A model generated the notes under the pieces. It saw only the letters and a program-made list of their open reading frames with translations. It was not told where the DNA came from and searched no databases. Position numbers and translations under genes: made by a program. A stretch of DNA of 64,000 nt. Source: Lachnospiraceae bacterium C7. GTDB lineage: Bacteria > Bacillota > Clostridia > Lachnospirales > Lachnospiraceae. The DNA lies in NCBI GenBank assembly GCA_900113385.1, contig FOPE01000004.1:40811-104810 (forward strand), written 5' to 3'. Positions 44,661-53,695 of this stretch are shown piece after piece (position 1 is the stretch's first letter; each line of letters begins with the position of its first letter).

Positions 44661-46022
44661 ATGGCATTTGATAGTTTATCAGAAAAATTACAAAGTGTTT
44701 TTAAAAACTTAAGAAGTAAAGGCCGCTTAACAGAAGATGATGTAAAGATGGCACTTCGAGAAGTAAAGATGGCACTCCTTGAAGCCGATGTAAACTTCCG
44801 TGTAGTAAAGCAGTTTACAAAGAGCGTTCAGGAAAGAGCCATAGGTCAAGATGTTATGAACGGTCTTAATCCAGGACAGATGGTTATTAAGATTGTTAAC
44901 GAAGAAATGACCAAGCTTATGGGCTCAGAAACTACAGAGATTAGTTTCTTACCAGGTAAAGAGCTCACAATTATTATGATGGTTGGTTTACAAGGTGCAG
45001 GTAAGACTACTACAACTGCAAAGATTGCAGGTAAGCTTAAGAGTAAGGGCAAGAAAGTCTTATTAGCAGCTTGTGATGTTTATAGACCGGCAGCTATAGA
45101 ACAGTTGCAGATTAATGGTGAAAAGCAAGGCGTAGAAGTCTTTACAATGGGAGATAAGAATAAGCCAGCTGATATAGCCAAGGCAGCAGTTCAGCATGCT
45201 ACAAAAGAAGGATGCAACGTTTTAATTATAGATACAGCAGGTCGTTTACATGTTGATGAAGACATGATGAATGAGTTAGTAGAGATTAAAAACTCTGTTG
45301 ACGTACACCAGACAGTTTTAGTAGTTGATGCTATGACAGGACAAGATGCTGTTAATGTTGCAGGTACTTTCGACGAAAAAGTTGGAGTTGATGGAGTAGT
45401 TCTCACAAAGTTAGATGGTGATACTCGAGGTGGTGCAGCTTTATCTATTAGAGCCGTTACTGGAAAGCCAATTTTATTCGTTGGTATGGGAGAAAAGCTC
45501 TCAGATTTAGAGCAATTTTACCCAGATAGAATGACTTCTCGTATCTTAGGTATGGGTGACGTACTTACTATGATTGAGAAGGCTCAAGAGACCATAGATG
45601 AAGAAAAAGCTAAAGAACTCGAAAGAAAAATGAAGAAAAATGAATTTGATTTCGAGATGTACTTAGAGTCTATGAGTCAGATGAAAAAAATGGGAGGCTT
45701 AGCAAGCATTCTTGGAATGCTTCCAGGATTAGGACTTGGCGGAGGTAAACTTCCAGATATAGATTCAGACGAAGCTGAAAAGAATATGTCTAGAATCGAA
45801 GCAATTATTTTCTCAATGACACCAGAAGAGAGAACTAATCCAAAATTATTAAACCCAAGCCGTAAGCATAGAATTGCAAGAGGTGCAGGTGTGGATATCT
45901 CTGAGGTTAACAAACTTGTTAAGCAGTTTGAACAGATGAAGAAAATGATGAAACAGATGCCTGGTATGATGGGCAAAGGTAAACGTGGTAAAAAAGGATT
46001 GTTCAAAGGACTTCCTTTTTAA
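44661..46022 (+). CDS. ffh: Signal recognition particle protein Ffh
   Basis: SRP54 GTPase that binds signal sequences and 4.5S/6S RNA. 453 residues: N domain, G domain with GLQGAGKTTTTAKIAG, DTAGRLHVDEDMM and TKLDGDTRGGAAL, then a Met-rich M domain (from about 300) with MKKNEFDFEMYLESMSQMKK and a basic MGKGKRGKKG tail. It is translationally coupled to ylxM and leads into rpsP. Confidence 0.97.
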   Translation: MAFDSLSEKLQSVFKNLRSKGRLTEDDVKMALREVKMALLEADVNFRVVKQFTKSVQERAIGQDVMNGLNPGQMVIKIVNEEMTKLMGSETTEISFLPGKELTIIMMVGLQGAGKTTTTAKIAGKLKSKGKKVLLAACDVYRPAAIEQLQINGEKQGVEVFTMGDKNKPADIAKAAVQHATKEGCNVLIIDTAGRLHVDEDMMNELVEIKNSVDVHQTVLVVDAMTGQDAVNVAGTFDEKVGVDGVVLTKLDGDTRGGAALSIRAVTGKPILFVGMGEKLSDLEQFYPDRMTSRILGMGDVLTMIEKAQETIDEEKAKELERKMKKNEFDFEMYLESMSQMKKMGGLASILGMLPGLGLGGGKLPDIDSDEAEKNMSRIEAIIFSMTPEERTNPKLLNPSRKHRIARGAGVDISEVNKLVKQFEQMKKMMKQMPGMMGKGKRGKKGLFKGLPF

Positions 46023-46071
46023 CATAAATGTGTTTTTTGACACATAAAGAAACACTAGGAGGTGAAATTAA

Positions 46072-46317
46072 ATGGCAGTAAAGATTAGATTAAAAAGAAT
46101 GGGACAGAAAAAAGCTCCTTTCTATAGAATCGTAGTAGCTGATTCAAGATCTCCAAGAGATGGTAGATTCATCGAAGAAATCGGTACATATGATCCAACT
46201 AAGGATCCAAGTGAATATCATGTAAACGAAGAGTTAGCTAAAAAATGGTTATCTAACGGTGCACAACCAACAGAGACTGTAGCTAGACTTTTCAAAAATG
46301 CTGGTATCGAAAAATAG
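46072..46317 (+). CDS. rpsP: 30S ribosomal protein bS16
   Basis: 81-residue bS16, important early in 30S body assembly. [21 protein letters not shown] and [19 protein letters not shown] mark it. TAGGAGGTG precedes the ATG. It begins the rpsP-khpA-rimM-trmD ribosome block, as in B. subtilis. Confidence 0.97.
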   Translation: MAVKIRLKRMGQKKAPFYRIVVADSRSPRDGRFIEEIGTYDPTKDPSEYHVNEELAKKWLSNGAQPTETVARLFKNAGIEK

Positions 46318-46336
46318 GATTTGAGAGGTGGACGTA

Positions 46337-46567
46337 ATGAAAGAATTAGTAGAAGTAATTGCAAAATCGCTCGTTGATTATCCAGATGATGTTCAAGTAA
46401 CAGAATCGGAGAATGAGAAAGCAATTGTTTTGGAATTACGTGTTTCACAGTCTGACATGGGCAAGGTAATTGGCAAGAAGGGACGTATTGCTAAGGCACT
46501 ACGTACTGTTGTTAAAGCCGCTGCTTCAAAGGAAGACAAAAAGGTAATTGTTGAAATTATGCAGTAA
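46337..46567 (+). CDS. khpA: KH-domain RNA-binding protein
   Basis: 76-residue single KH protein. KELVEVIAKSLVDYPDDVQV is followed by the GKVIGKKGRIAKAL nucleic-acid loop. In Gram-positives KhpA pairs with KhpB to bind many RNAs and affect division and growth; KhpB is not in the window. GAGGTG lies six bases before ATG 46337. It follows rpsP closely and is ended by a terminator. Confidence 0.95.
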   Translation: MKELVEVIAKSLVDYPDDVQVTESENEKAIVLELRVSQSDMGKVIGKKGRIAKALRTVVKAAASKEDKKVIVEIMQ

Positions 46568-46573
46568 TCCTAC

Positions 46574-46600
46574 GACCGTCTCGTTCGAGACGGTCTTTTT
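46574..46600 (+). terminator. Intra-operon terminator between khpA and rimM
   Basis: GACCGTCTCG (46574-46583) and CGAGACGGTC (46586-46595) form a perfect 10-bp stem, then TTTTT. A TATAAT (46607-46612) follows directly, so termination is coupled to re-initiation for rimM; the -35 position would lie in the hairpin. Confidence 0.8.
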
Positions 46601-46630
46601 CGTTGGTATAATTTGTAGAGGAGACCTATC

Positions 46631-47137
46631 ATGAAAGATAAGTTACAAGTAGGTGTGATTACAAGCACACATGGAATCAGAGGAGAGGTAAAAGTTTACC
46701 CAACAACTGATGATGTAAATAGATTTAAAAAATTGAAAAATGTTATTCTTGATGACGGAAAAGTTCAACTTGATTTAGAAGTTGAAAGAGTTAAATTCTT
46801 TAAGAATTTAGTTATCCTTAAATTCAAGGGTATTGATAATATAAATGATATAGAAAAATATAAAAAAGCATCCTTATTTGTAAGACGAGAGGATGCAGTA
46901 GAATTAGAAGAAAATGAATTCTTTATCGCAGATTTAATAGGATTAAAAGTTGAATCAGATGAAGGTGAGGATTTAGGTAAAATAGCTGATGTTTTGCAGA
47001 CAGGTGCTAATGATGTTTACATAATCAAAAAAGCAGGCGAAGAAGATTTATTAGTTCCGGCAATACACGAATGCGTTAAAGAGATTAATATAGAAGAAGG
47101 ATATGCAATTTTGCATCTTTTACCTGGATTAAGATAG
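46631..47137 (+). CDS. rimM: Ribosome maturation factor RimM
   Basis: Assists 30S head assembly by binding uS19. 168 residues: N-terminal barrel ([20 protein letters not shown]) and a C-terminal PRC-barrel ([12 protein letters not shown] to [13 protein letters not shown]). AGAGGAG lies upstream. trmD follows after 12 bases, the usual partner. Confidence 0.95.
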   Translation: MKDKLQVGVITSTHGIRGEVKVYPTTDDVNRFKKLKNVILDDGKVQLDLEVERVKFFKNLVILKFKGIDNINDIEKYKKASLFVRREDAVELEENEFFIADLIGLKVESDEGEDLGKIADVLQTGANDVYIIKKAGEEDLLVPAIHECVKEINIEEGYAILHLLPGLR

Positions 47138-47149
47138 TTTGGAGGCAAT

Positions 47150-48541
47150 ATGAATTTTCACGTTTTGACATTATTTCCAGAAATGGTTTTAAATGGAGTA
47201 AACACAAGCATAACTGGTCGTGCAATTAGAAATAACAAAATTAGTATAGAAGCAGTTAATATTCGTGATTACTCAAACAATAAACACAATAAAGTTGATG
47301 ATTACACTTATGGTGGAGGAGCAGGAATGCTTATGCAGGCAGAACCTGTTTATCAAGCTTATAAAAGTGTTGCAGATAAAATTCCGGAAAATCATACAAA
47401 ACGCGTAATTTATGTGACTCCACAAGGAGAACAATTTACTCAGAAAAAAGCGGCAAAGCTCTCAAAGTACGATGATTTAGTGTTTCTATGTGGACATTAT
47501 GAAGGTATAGATGAAAGAGTTTTAGAAGAAGTTGTTACAGATTACATATCTATTGGTGATTATGTGTTAACAGGCGGAGAGCTTGCCACTATGGTAATGA
47601 TAGATGCAGTGTCTAGATTAGTACCTGGAGTATTACATAATGAAGTTTCTGCTGAGACCGAATCTTTCCATAAGAACCTTTTAGAATATCCACAGTATTC
47701 TAGACCAGAAGTTTGGCATGATAAGAAAGTGCCAGATATCATATTATCTGGAAATGAAAAAGAAGTAGAAAAGTGGAGATTAAATCAATCAATTAAAAGG
47801 ACAAAAGAGCGTAGATACGACTTATATGAGAAGTATAAACAGTATGAAATGTGTCTAGATAAATTAAAAGAAGATAAACTTAATCACAGTGATATGATTT
47901 CTTTAATAGATACAGGAAGGGCTGAGATTGTTTTAAAGGCAGAAGGCGAGTACCTTTTAAAAGACATTCAGACCAACATTTATTTTTATTGTTCTTTAAA
48001 TGATAAATACACAATTTTGCAGTTAGTTTTTGATTGCGTTTCAAAAACAGCTAATTTACAAGAGAAAACTTTGAATAAAATAAAAAATATAAGAAAAGAA
48101 TTAGAAAAAATTGTGGTACATGGTTCGAAAGCAAAGAAGAAATTAGAAGAAATTCTATCAAACTCAAATATCAAAAATTTGACATATACTATGGAAGAAT
48201 TTGAACAGTATGTTTATACACAAAATATTAGATTAAGTATAAAAGGAATGAAACATCCAAGGATTAGTGGGAATGTTGTAGAAAATGCCCAAGATCAATT
48301 GGCTAAAATTCAACTAAAAAAATATGGACTAGACATATGCAGTGATATTGAGATCTTTGATGGAGAAAACTTTGCTAAAATGACTATAACGGCAATTATA
48401 AATAGCCAAAAAGATGAGAAACTCTTACCAATAATTTGGAACAAATCAGCTAACAATGCAATAATTAAGGAAACAATTAAAAATGCTAATGGCTATAAGT
48501 CAAAAGAAAATATAATAGTATTTTCTTTAAGTTTAGCTTGA
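47150..48541 (+). CDS. trmD: TrmD tRNA (m1G37) methyltransferase with long C-terminal extension
   Basis: Methylates G37 of tRNAs to prevent frameshifting. Residues 1 to about 240 are a complete TrmD: NFHVLTLFPEMVLNG, DDYTYGGGAGMLMQ, the trefoil-knot SAM site LCGHYEGIDERV and SIGDYVLTGGELA, and EYPQYSRPEVW. Normal TrmD ends about here. This frame continues without a break to 463. Residues 249-463 (starting MISLIDTGRAEIVLKAEGEY) form an extra module rich in Lys, Ile and Asn, with no membrane segment. Its first part faintly recalls the N-terminus of some clostridial GNAT proteins, but I see no acetyl-CoA motif, so its function is unknown. Preceded by rimM, followed by rplS. Confidence 0.9.
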   Translation: MNFHVLTLFPEMVLNGVNTSITGRAIRNNKISIEAVNIRDYSNNKHNKVDDYTYGGGAGMLMQAEPVYQAYKSVADKIPENHTKRVIYVTPQGEQFTQKKAAKLSKYDDLVFLCGHYEGIDERVLEEVVTDYISIGDYVLTGGELATMVMIDAVSRLVPGVLHNEVSAETESFHKNLLEYPQYSRPEVWHDKKVPDIILSGNEKEVEKWRLNQSIKRTKERRYDLYEKYKQYEMCLDKLKEDKLNHSDMISLIDTGRAEIVLKAEGEYLLKDIQTNIYFYCSLNDKYTILQLVFDCVSKTANLQEKTLNKIKNIRKELEKIVVHGSKAKKKLEEILSNSNIKNLTYTMEEFEQYVYTQNIRLSIKGMKHPRISGNVVENAQDQLAKIQLKKYGLDICSDIEIFDGENFAKMTITAIINSQKDEKLLPIIWNKSANNAIIKETIKNANGYKSKENIIVFSLSLA

Positions 48542-48566
48542 CGATAAATGCATAGTGTGATAATAT
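48538..48566 (+). promoter_or_regulatory. rplS promoter
   Basis: TTGACG (48538-48543) overlaps the trmD stop; TAATAT (48561-48566) is 17 bases on. The leader would start near 48573. Confidence 0.6.
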
Positions 48567-48591
48567 CTTAATGTTGTATTGTGCAAAAAAG

Positions 48592-48629
48592 AGATGGTCC
48601 TCTGTTGTCATATTGACATTAAGAACATC
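48592..48629 (+). promoter_or_regulatory. Candidate structured leader of rplS
   Basis: GATG near 48592 and CATC near 48626 flank TGTCA(TAT)TGACA, a compact stem-loop 20-odd bases before the AGGAGG. L19 leader elements are known in Firmicutes; I infer one from position and structure only. Confidence 0.35.
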
Positions 48630-48650
48630 AAAATAATAGGAGGTCACAAA

Positions 48651-48998
48651 ATGAACGAAATTATCAAAAAAATCGAACAGGAACAGTTAAAAGCAGAAGT
48701 TCCACAGTTTAACACAGGTGATACTGTAAGAGTACACAACAAAATCAAAGAAGGAAATCGTGAAAGAATTCAGATTTTCGAAGGAACTGTAATTAAAAAA
48801 CAGGGTGGAAGCAACCGTGCTACATTCACAGTTAGAAAAATCTCTAACGGTGTTGGTGTAGAAAAAACTTGGCCTGTACATTCACCAAATGTTGCTGACG
48901 TAGAAGTTGTACGTAGAGGTAAAACTAGACGTGCTAAATTATACTACTTAAGAGACCGTGTTGGTAAAGCAGCTAAGGTTAAAGAAATCGTTAAATAA
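48651..48998 (+). CDS. rplS: 50S ribosomal protein bL19
   Basis: 115-residue bL19 at the 30S-50S interface. [33 protein letters not shown] and [21 protein letters not shown] identify it. ATG 48651 has AGGAGG six bases before it; longer in-frame readings start at TTG and lack a site. It has its own promoter and terminator between trmD and lepB. Confidence 0.97.
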   Translation: MNEIIKKIEQEQLKAEVPQFNTGDTVRVHNKIKEGNRERIQIFEGTVIKKQGGSNRATFTVRKISNGVGVEKTWPVHSPNVADVEVVRRGKTRRAKLYYLRDRVGKAAKVKEIVK

Positions 48999-49011
48999 TT
49001 TTGTTTAATGT

Positions 49012-49041
49012 GGCAGATGCTTTAGGGCATCTGCCTTTTTT
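49012..49041 (+). terminator. rplS terminator
   Basis: GGCAGATGC (49012-49020) and GCATCTGCC (49027-49035), followed by TTTTTT. Confidence 0.92.
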
Positions 49042-49079
49042 CTTATATAATACTATGACTAAACTGAAGGAGATTTAAA

Positions 49080-49667
49080 ATGCTTTTTAGAAGAAAAAAA
49101 GGGTTAGACTTTAACAGAAGAAGAAGAAAAGTTAACTATGGACTTATGAAAAAAGTAGCCATTTGGACTGCAGAGATTATAATTGTAATGTTACTTGCAT
49201 TTGCCTGCGTTCATTTTTTCGGAAAAAGAGTTGCTGTAGTAGGTGATTCTATGACAGATACATTGAAAAATGAACAGCAAGTTTTTGTTAATAAATTTAT
49301 TTATAAAATTAGAAAACCTAAAAAGAATGATATTGTTGTGTTTAAGCCTAATGGTAACACTAAATCTCATTATTATTTAAGAAGAGTTGTTGCGACACCA
49401 GGAGATACTGTTCAAATTAAAGATGGTGCAGTATACGTTAACGGAAAGATTTATCAAGATGAAAGAGAATATGATTCAATAGAGAATCCAGGAGTTGCAT
49501 CAAAGAAAATTAAACTTAAAAAAGACGAATATTTCGTTCTTGGCGATAACAGAAATTATAGCGAGGATAGTAGATATTCTAATATCGGGAATGTAAATAT
49601 TAAATATATTGAAGGAAAAGCATGGTTAAGAGTTGTTCCTTTTTCCGATTTTGGATTAGTTAAATAA
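49080..49667 (+). CDS. lepB: Signal peptidase I-like protein with Arg at the catalytic Lys position
   Basis: S26 family protein, expected to cleave signal peptides outside the membrane. 195 residues: a basic N-terminus (RRKKGLDFNRRRRK), one transmembrane helix (about 27-47), box B GDSMTDTL with nucleophile S57, box D YYLRRVVATPGD and box E LGDNRNYSEDSR. In known enzymes box D reads Y-x-K-R, with Lys as general base; here both positions are Arg (R101, R102), the nearest Lys being K95. It is either catalytically altered or uses another base. It sits between rplS and rbgA. Confidence 0.85.
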   Translation: MLFRRKKGLDFNRRRRKVNYGLMKKVAIWTAEIIIVMLLAFACVHFFGKRVAVVGDSMTDTLKNEQQVFVNKFIYKIRKPKKNDIVVFKPNGNTKSHYYLRRVVATPGDTVQIKDGAVYVNGKIYQDEREYDSIENPGVASKKIKLKKDEYFVLGDNRNYSEDSRYSNIGNVNIKYIEGKAWLRVVPFSDFGLVK

Positions 49668-49675
49668 AAATATTT

Positions 49676-49709
49676 TATCTCAGATGGAGTTTATTCTCCG
49701 CCTGAGATA
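49676..49709 (+). terminator. Hairpin after lepB
   Basis: TATCTCAG (49676-49683) and CTGAGATA (49702-49709) with an inner GGAG/CTCC. No T-run follows, so termination is uncertain; the loop is TTTATT. Confidence 0.45.
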
Positions 49710-49756
49710 TGCACCGTGAGATTTAAAAACGTTAAAGATGAAAGAGAGGTAATTAC

Positions 49757-50608
49757 ATGAATTTTCAATGGTATCCAGGACATATGACTAAGGCGAAGAG
49801 ACAGATGCAGGAAGATATTAAGTTGATCGACTTAGTAGTAGAGCTTGTAGATTCTAGAATTCCCCTTAGCAGTAGAAATCCAGATATAGATGAATTAGGA
49901 AAAAATAAATTCAGATTAATTCTTATGAATAAAGCTGATTTAGCAGATAAAAGACAAAGTGATAGATGGGCAAAATATTTTGAATCAAAAGGATATTTTG
50001 TGTATAGCTTAGACGCTCGTACAAAAAATGGAATCAAAAAAATCACTGATATTATAATGGAAGCTTGTAAAGAAAAAATTGAAAGAGATAGAAAACGTGG
50101 AATTAAAAATAGACCTGTTAGAGCAATGGTTGTAGGTATTCCAAATGTAGGAAAGTCTACTTTCATCAATTCTTATGCAGGAAAAGCAGTTACTAAAACA
50201 GGAAATAAGCCAGGTGTAACAAAAGGAAAACAGTGGATTCGCATGGGAAAAAATGTAGAACTTTTAGATACACCAGGTATTTTATGGCCTAAATTTGAAG
50301 ATCAGATGGTTGGTTTAAGACTTGCATTAGTTGGATCAATTAAAGATGAAATTTTAAATACAGACGAATTAGCATTAGAATTAGTTAAATTCTTAAAAGA
50401 AAAGTACAGCGGAATTCTTAATGAAAGATATGATGTTGATGAATCACAAAAAGATATTGATATCATTAGCCAAATCGCAGTAAATCGAAATTGTCTTTCA
50501 AAAGGAAGCGAGCCAGACTTTAGTAAGGCAGCAAATCTTTTGATTGATGAATTTAGAAGTGGTAAATTAGGAAAAATTACTGTAGAATGGTGCGAGGATA
50601 ATGAGTAA
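49757..50608 (+). CDS. rbgA: Ribosome biogenesis GTPase RbgA (YlqF)
   Basis: Late 50S assembly GTPase, 283 residues, with circularly permuted motifs: NKADLADK (G4) comes before GIPNVGKSTFIN (G1) and LLDTPGILWP (G3). NFQWYPGHMTKAKRQM at the start is diagnostic. The C-terminal helical region contacts rRNA. It overlaps rnhB by eight bases, so the two are coupled. Confidence 0.96.
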   Translation: MNFQWYPGHMTKAKRQMQEDIKLIDLVVELVDSRIPLSSRNPDIDELGKNKFRLILMNKADLADKRQSDRWAKYFESKGYFVYSLDARTKNGIKKITDIIMEACKEKIERDRKRGIKNRPVRAMVVGIPNVGKSTFINSYAGKAVTKTGNKPGVTKGKQWIRMGKNVELLDTPGILWPKFEDQMVGLRLALVGSIKDEILNTDELALELVKFLKEKYSGILNERYDVDESQKDIDIISQIAVNRNCLSKGSEPDFSKAANLLIDEFRSGKLGKITVEWCEDNE

Positions 50609-51368
50609 GAAAATTGGTGAAATCAAAGAAGAATTAAAAAATACACAGATAGAACAAATGCAAGGTTTTATAGATTGCTATAAAGATGATGAAAGAGCAG
50701 GTGTTCAAAAATTAGTCGAGCAAGCTCATAAAAAAATGGTTAAGCTCCAAGAAGAAAAAGAAAGAATGTATAACCTTCAGAGCTTTGAAAGAGAGTATGC
50801 AGATTATAATTTTATCTGTGGAATAGATGAAGTAGGACGAGGACCTCTTGCAGGACCAGTTGTTGCAGGTGCCGTAATATTACCAAAAGATTGCGATATT
50901 TTATATATTAATGATTCTAAAAAGCTTTCAGCTAAAAAAAGAGATGAGTTGTATGATGAAATTACTCAAAAAGCTGTTTCATATGCAGTTGGAATTGTTT
51001 CGCCACAACGAATTGACGAAATTAATATTTTGCAGGCAACATATGAGGCGATGAGAGAAGCTATTGCCAAATTAGACCCACAGCCCGATATACTATTAAA
51101 CGATGCGGTTACTATTCCTAAAGTAGATATCAAGCAAGTACCTATTATAAAAGGTGATGCTAAGAGTATGTCAATTGGAGCAGCAAGTATAATCGCAAAA
51201 GTTACAAGGGACAGATTGATGGTAGAATATGGAAAGATTATGCCAGAATATGATTTTGAGTCTAATAAAGGGTATGGATCAGCAGAACATATAGCAGCAC
51301 TAAAAAAATATGGCCCAACACCTATACATAGAAAGACCTTTATCAAAAATTTTGTCTCTGAAGAATAG
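50601..51368 (+). CDS. rnhB: Ribonuclease HII
   Basis: Removes ribonucleotides from DNA and cleaves RNA-DNA junctions. 255 residues: an N-terminal helical extension of about 65, as in Bacillus RnhB, then CGIDEVGRGPLAGPVVAGAV with the first two acidic residues, NDSKKLSAKKRD, and downstream ILLNDAV and SIIAKVTRDRLM. It starts inside rbgA. Confidence 0.95.
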   Translation: MSKKIGEIKEELKNTQIEQMQGFIDCYKDDERAGVQKLVEQAHKKMVKLQEEKERMYNLQSFEREYADYNFICGIDEVGRGPLAGPVVAGAVILPKDCDILYINDSKKLSAKKRDELYDEITQKAVSYAVGIVSPQRIDEINILQATYEAMREAIAKLDPQPDILLNDAVTIPKVDIKQVPIIKGDAKSMSIGAASIIAKVTRDRLMVEYGKIMPEYDFESNKGYGSAEHIAALKKYGPTPIHRKTFIKNFVSEE

Positions 51369-51410
51369 AAGAGTAAACGGTTGATTTAGAAAAGTAAATG
51401 GGGCATGTGT

Positions 51411-53279
51411 ATGCAAATTTCAAATTTGATTGGACAATATATGAGTTCGCAAACTAATTCACTAAAGCAAGCATCTGGAGAAAAAAGTATTTCAAGAGAT
51501 GAAGGTGCTTTAAGTGGATTAAAAGAAGGTAGTATATTTGAAGGTACAATAAGTTCAAAAGAGAATGGACAAGTTACTATTGCGCTATCAGATGGGCAAA
51601 AAGTAACAGCTAGATTAGATGAAGGCGTTAACATAAAAGAAGGCCAATCTATGTTCTTTCAAGTGAAATCAATGACTGATACATCAATAGCTATTAAACC
51701 ATATGACATGGGACAAGGTGCTAATCCAACATTAGTAAACGCATTGAAACAGGCAAATATTAGTGTAGATGCAAGAAGTCTGTCAATGGTTAATGCAATG
51801 ATGGAGCAAAATATGTCTATTGATAAAAATAGTCTTAATCAAATGATGAGAACAGCACTGTCTAATGAAAATATAGATATTAAAACTCTTGTTATGCTGA
51901 AGAAATTTGATATTCCAATAACTGTAGAAAATGCTTCTCAGTTTGAGAATTATTTGAATGATAAACAGGCAATAACAGGAAAAATAGAACAGTTTATGAA
52001 TGATTTACCAGAGCAACTTGCAAATGCTAAGGTAGATGCTAATCAATTACAACAGTCAAATAAAGCTGTTTTAGATATAATTTCTCAAGATATGGATAAG
52101 ACACCAGTTGGTGAAATTATGTCAGAGAAAGCAGTTGTTACATTAAAAGAAGCAATTGAAGGTTTTGTAAAGGAGATGTTTAACAAACCACCAGAAAGTG
52201 TAAATTCATCGTTGAATCAAAATCCAATGCAGAATCATCAGACAGCTTCAGATAATGTAAATGTTCAGTTGGTAAATCAAAACAACAGCCAACAAATTGC
52301 CCAAGGTCAGGCTCAGGTAATAGAGCAGACCCAGTCCCAGGCTCAAGGAACAGAACAGCCACAAGTCCAAGGCCAAGGAATAGAACAGCCACAGACTCAA
52401 GGTCAAGGGATAGAGCAGGCTCAGCTCCAAGGTCAAGGAACAGAGCAGTCACAGGTTCAAAGTCAGGCCCAGGTAGCCCAAGAATCACAATCTCAGGCAA
52501 CTACCCAGGAACAGGGAACAGCAAAAATAGCAGATATTCCTAGAGAATTATTCAATATCTCCAAAGAATCCAATTTGCAAGATTTGATGCAAGGATTGAA
52601 AATTGTATTAAGCCAGGATAACTTTAGTAAAGAATCTTTAGTTAAATTATTTTCGAATTCGGGATATAAGGAATTAATAACAAAATCGTTAGAAAAGCAG
52701 TGGTTATTAGAGCCAGAAGAATTAAAAACAGAGGGTAAGATTCAAAATCTATATGAGAAGATGAATAATCAAATACAGCAAATGGATAATGTTTTAAAGG
52801 CAGTTGGGCAAAATTCAAATGCTTTTTCCCAGATATCTGGTGAGATTCAAAGCAATATAGAATTTATGAATCAAATTAATCAGGCTTATACATATCTTCA
52901 GGTTCCGTTAAAAATGGCGAATCAAAATGCAAATGGAGAATTGTATGTATACACTAAGAAAAATAAAGCTATTGAAGGAAAAGAAGACTTAACTGCATTT
53001 TTACATCTAGAAATGGATAATCTAGGAACGACAGACGTATCAATAAAGCTACATTTGAAAGAGTTAACTACAAATTTTTATGTGGAAGATGAAAAATCTT
53101 ATGAGTTAATAGAAAAAAATTTACCACGTTTAGAAAAAATCCTTAATAAAAAAGGATATACATGTAATTTATTGATTACGAATGAAGAAAAAAAGGTAAA
53201 TTTTGTGGAAGATTTTCTAAAAAAAGATCGACCATCGGCAGGTCCGGTAAGACGATATTCATTTGATATGAGGGCGTAA
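51411..53279 (+). CDS. FliK-like (flagellar hook-length control family) protein
   Basis: 622 residues from ATG 51411 (GGGG seven bases upstream; ATG 51405 is too close). The position after rnhB and before an FlhB-C domain matches B. subtilis ylqG. The N-terminal half contains a small beta region (GSIFEGTISSKENGQVTIAL) and helices. Residues about 285-365 are a Gln-rich repeat tract (QGQGIEQPQ and variants). The C-terminus (YVYTKKNKAIEGKEDLTAFLHLEMD broken here as LTAFLHLEMD, then TTDVSIKL) resembles the globular FliK C-domain that talks to FlhB. No other flagellar gene is in the window, so its secretion partner is unknown. Confidence 0.75.
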   Translation: MQISNLIGQYMSSQTNSLKQASGEKSISRDEGALSGLKEGSIFEGTISSKENGQVTIALSDGQKVTARLDEGVNIKEGQSMFFQVKSMTDTSIAIKPYDMGQGANPTLVNALKQANISVDARSLSMVNAMMEQNMSIDKNSLNQMMRTALSNENIDIKTLVMLKKFDIPITVENASQFENYLNDKQAITGKIEQFMNDLPEQLANAKVDANQLQQSNKAVLDIISQDMDKTPVGEIMSEKAVVTLKEAIEGFVKEMFNKPPESVNSSLNQNPMQNHQTASDNVNVQLVNQNNSQQIAQGQAQVIEQTQSQAQGTEQPQVQGQGIEQPQTQGQGIEQAQLQGQGTEQSQVQSQAQVAQESQSQATTQEQGTAKIADIPRELFNISKESNLQDLMQGLKIVLSQDNFSKESLVKLFSNSGYKELITKSLEKQWLLEPEELKTEGKIQNLYEKMNNQIQQMDNVLKAVGQNSNAFSQISGEIQSNIEFMNQINQAYTYLQVPLKMANQNANGELYVYTKKNKAIEGKEDLTAFLHLEMDNLGTTDVSIKLHLKELTTNFYVEDEKSYELIEKNLPRLEKILNKKGYTCNLLITNEEKKVNFVEDFLKKDRPSAGPVRRYSFDMRA

Positions 53280-53282
53280 TAC

Positions 53283-53621
53283 ATGGATAAAGAATTACAA
53301 CGTTTTAGAAATAAAATTTCAGATGAAAAGACCAATAAAAATGGTAAAAATAGTAAGACAGCAGTTGCTTTATCGTATGAACCAGGGGAAACTGCGCCTA
53401 AAATCCTTGCAACAGGAAAGGGTCAAGTTGCGGACAAAATTATTAAAACAGCAGAAGAAAATGATGTTCCACTGTATAGAGATGATAAGTTGGCTGACAC
53501 TTTGTCTAAATTAGAAATTGGAGACATGATTCCACCTGAACTATATGAAGTAGTAGCTGAAATCTTAGTTTTCGTTGATGATATGGACAAATTAAAGGCA
53601 AAAATTGACGGACATAAATAA
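53283..53621 (+). CDS. FlhB C-terminal domain homologue (YlqH-like)
   Basis: 112-residue protein matching only the cytoplasmic, post-cleavage part of the type III export switch FlhB. TAVALSYEPGETAPKILATG corresponds to the segment that follows the NPTH cleavage site in FlhB, and DVPLYRDDKLADTL and GDMIPPELYEVVAEIL are conserved. There is no membrane domain and no NPTH. It starts four bases after the FliK-like gene; the pair is likely an interacting unit, as FliK and FlhB are. Confidence 0.88.
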   Translation: MDKELQRFRNKISDEKTNKNGKNSKTAVALSYEPGETAPKILATGKGQVADKIIKTAEENDVPLYRDDKLADTLSKLEIGDMIPPELYEVVAEILVFVDDMDKLKAKIDGHK

Positions 53622-53695
53622 AAAAGTAGACAGAAACGCAATTCAAAGGTACAATATAAGAGCGTACTTGCATATTTTGAGAGATTGCAAGATAT

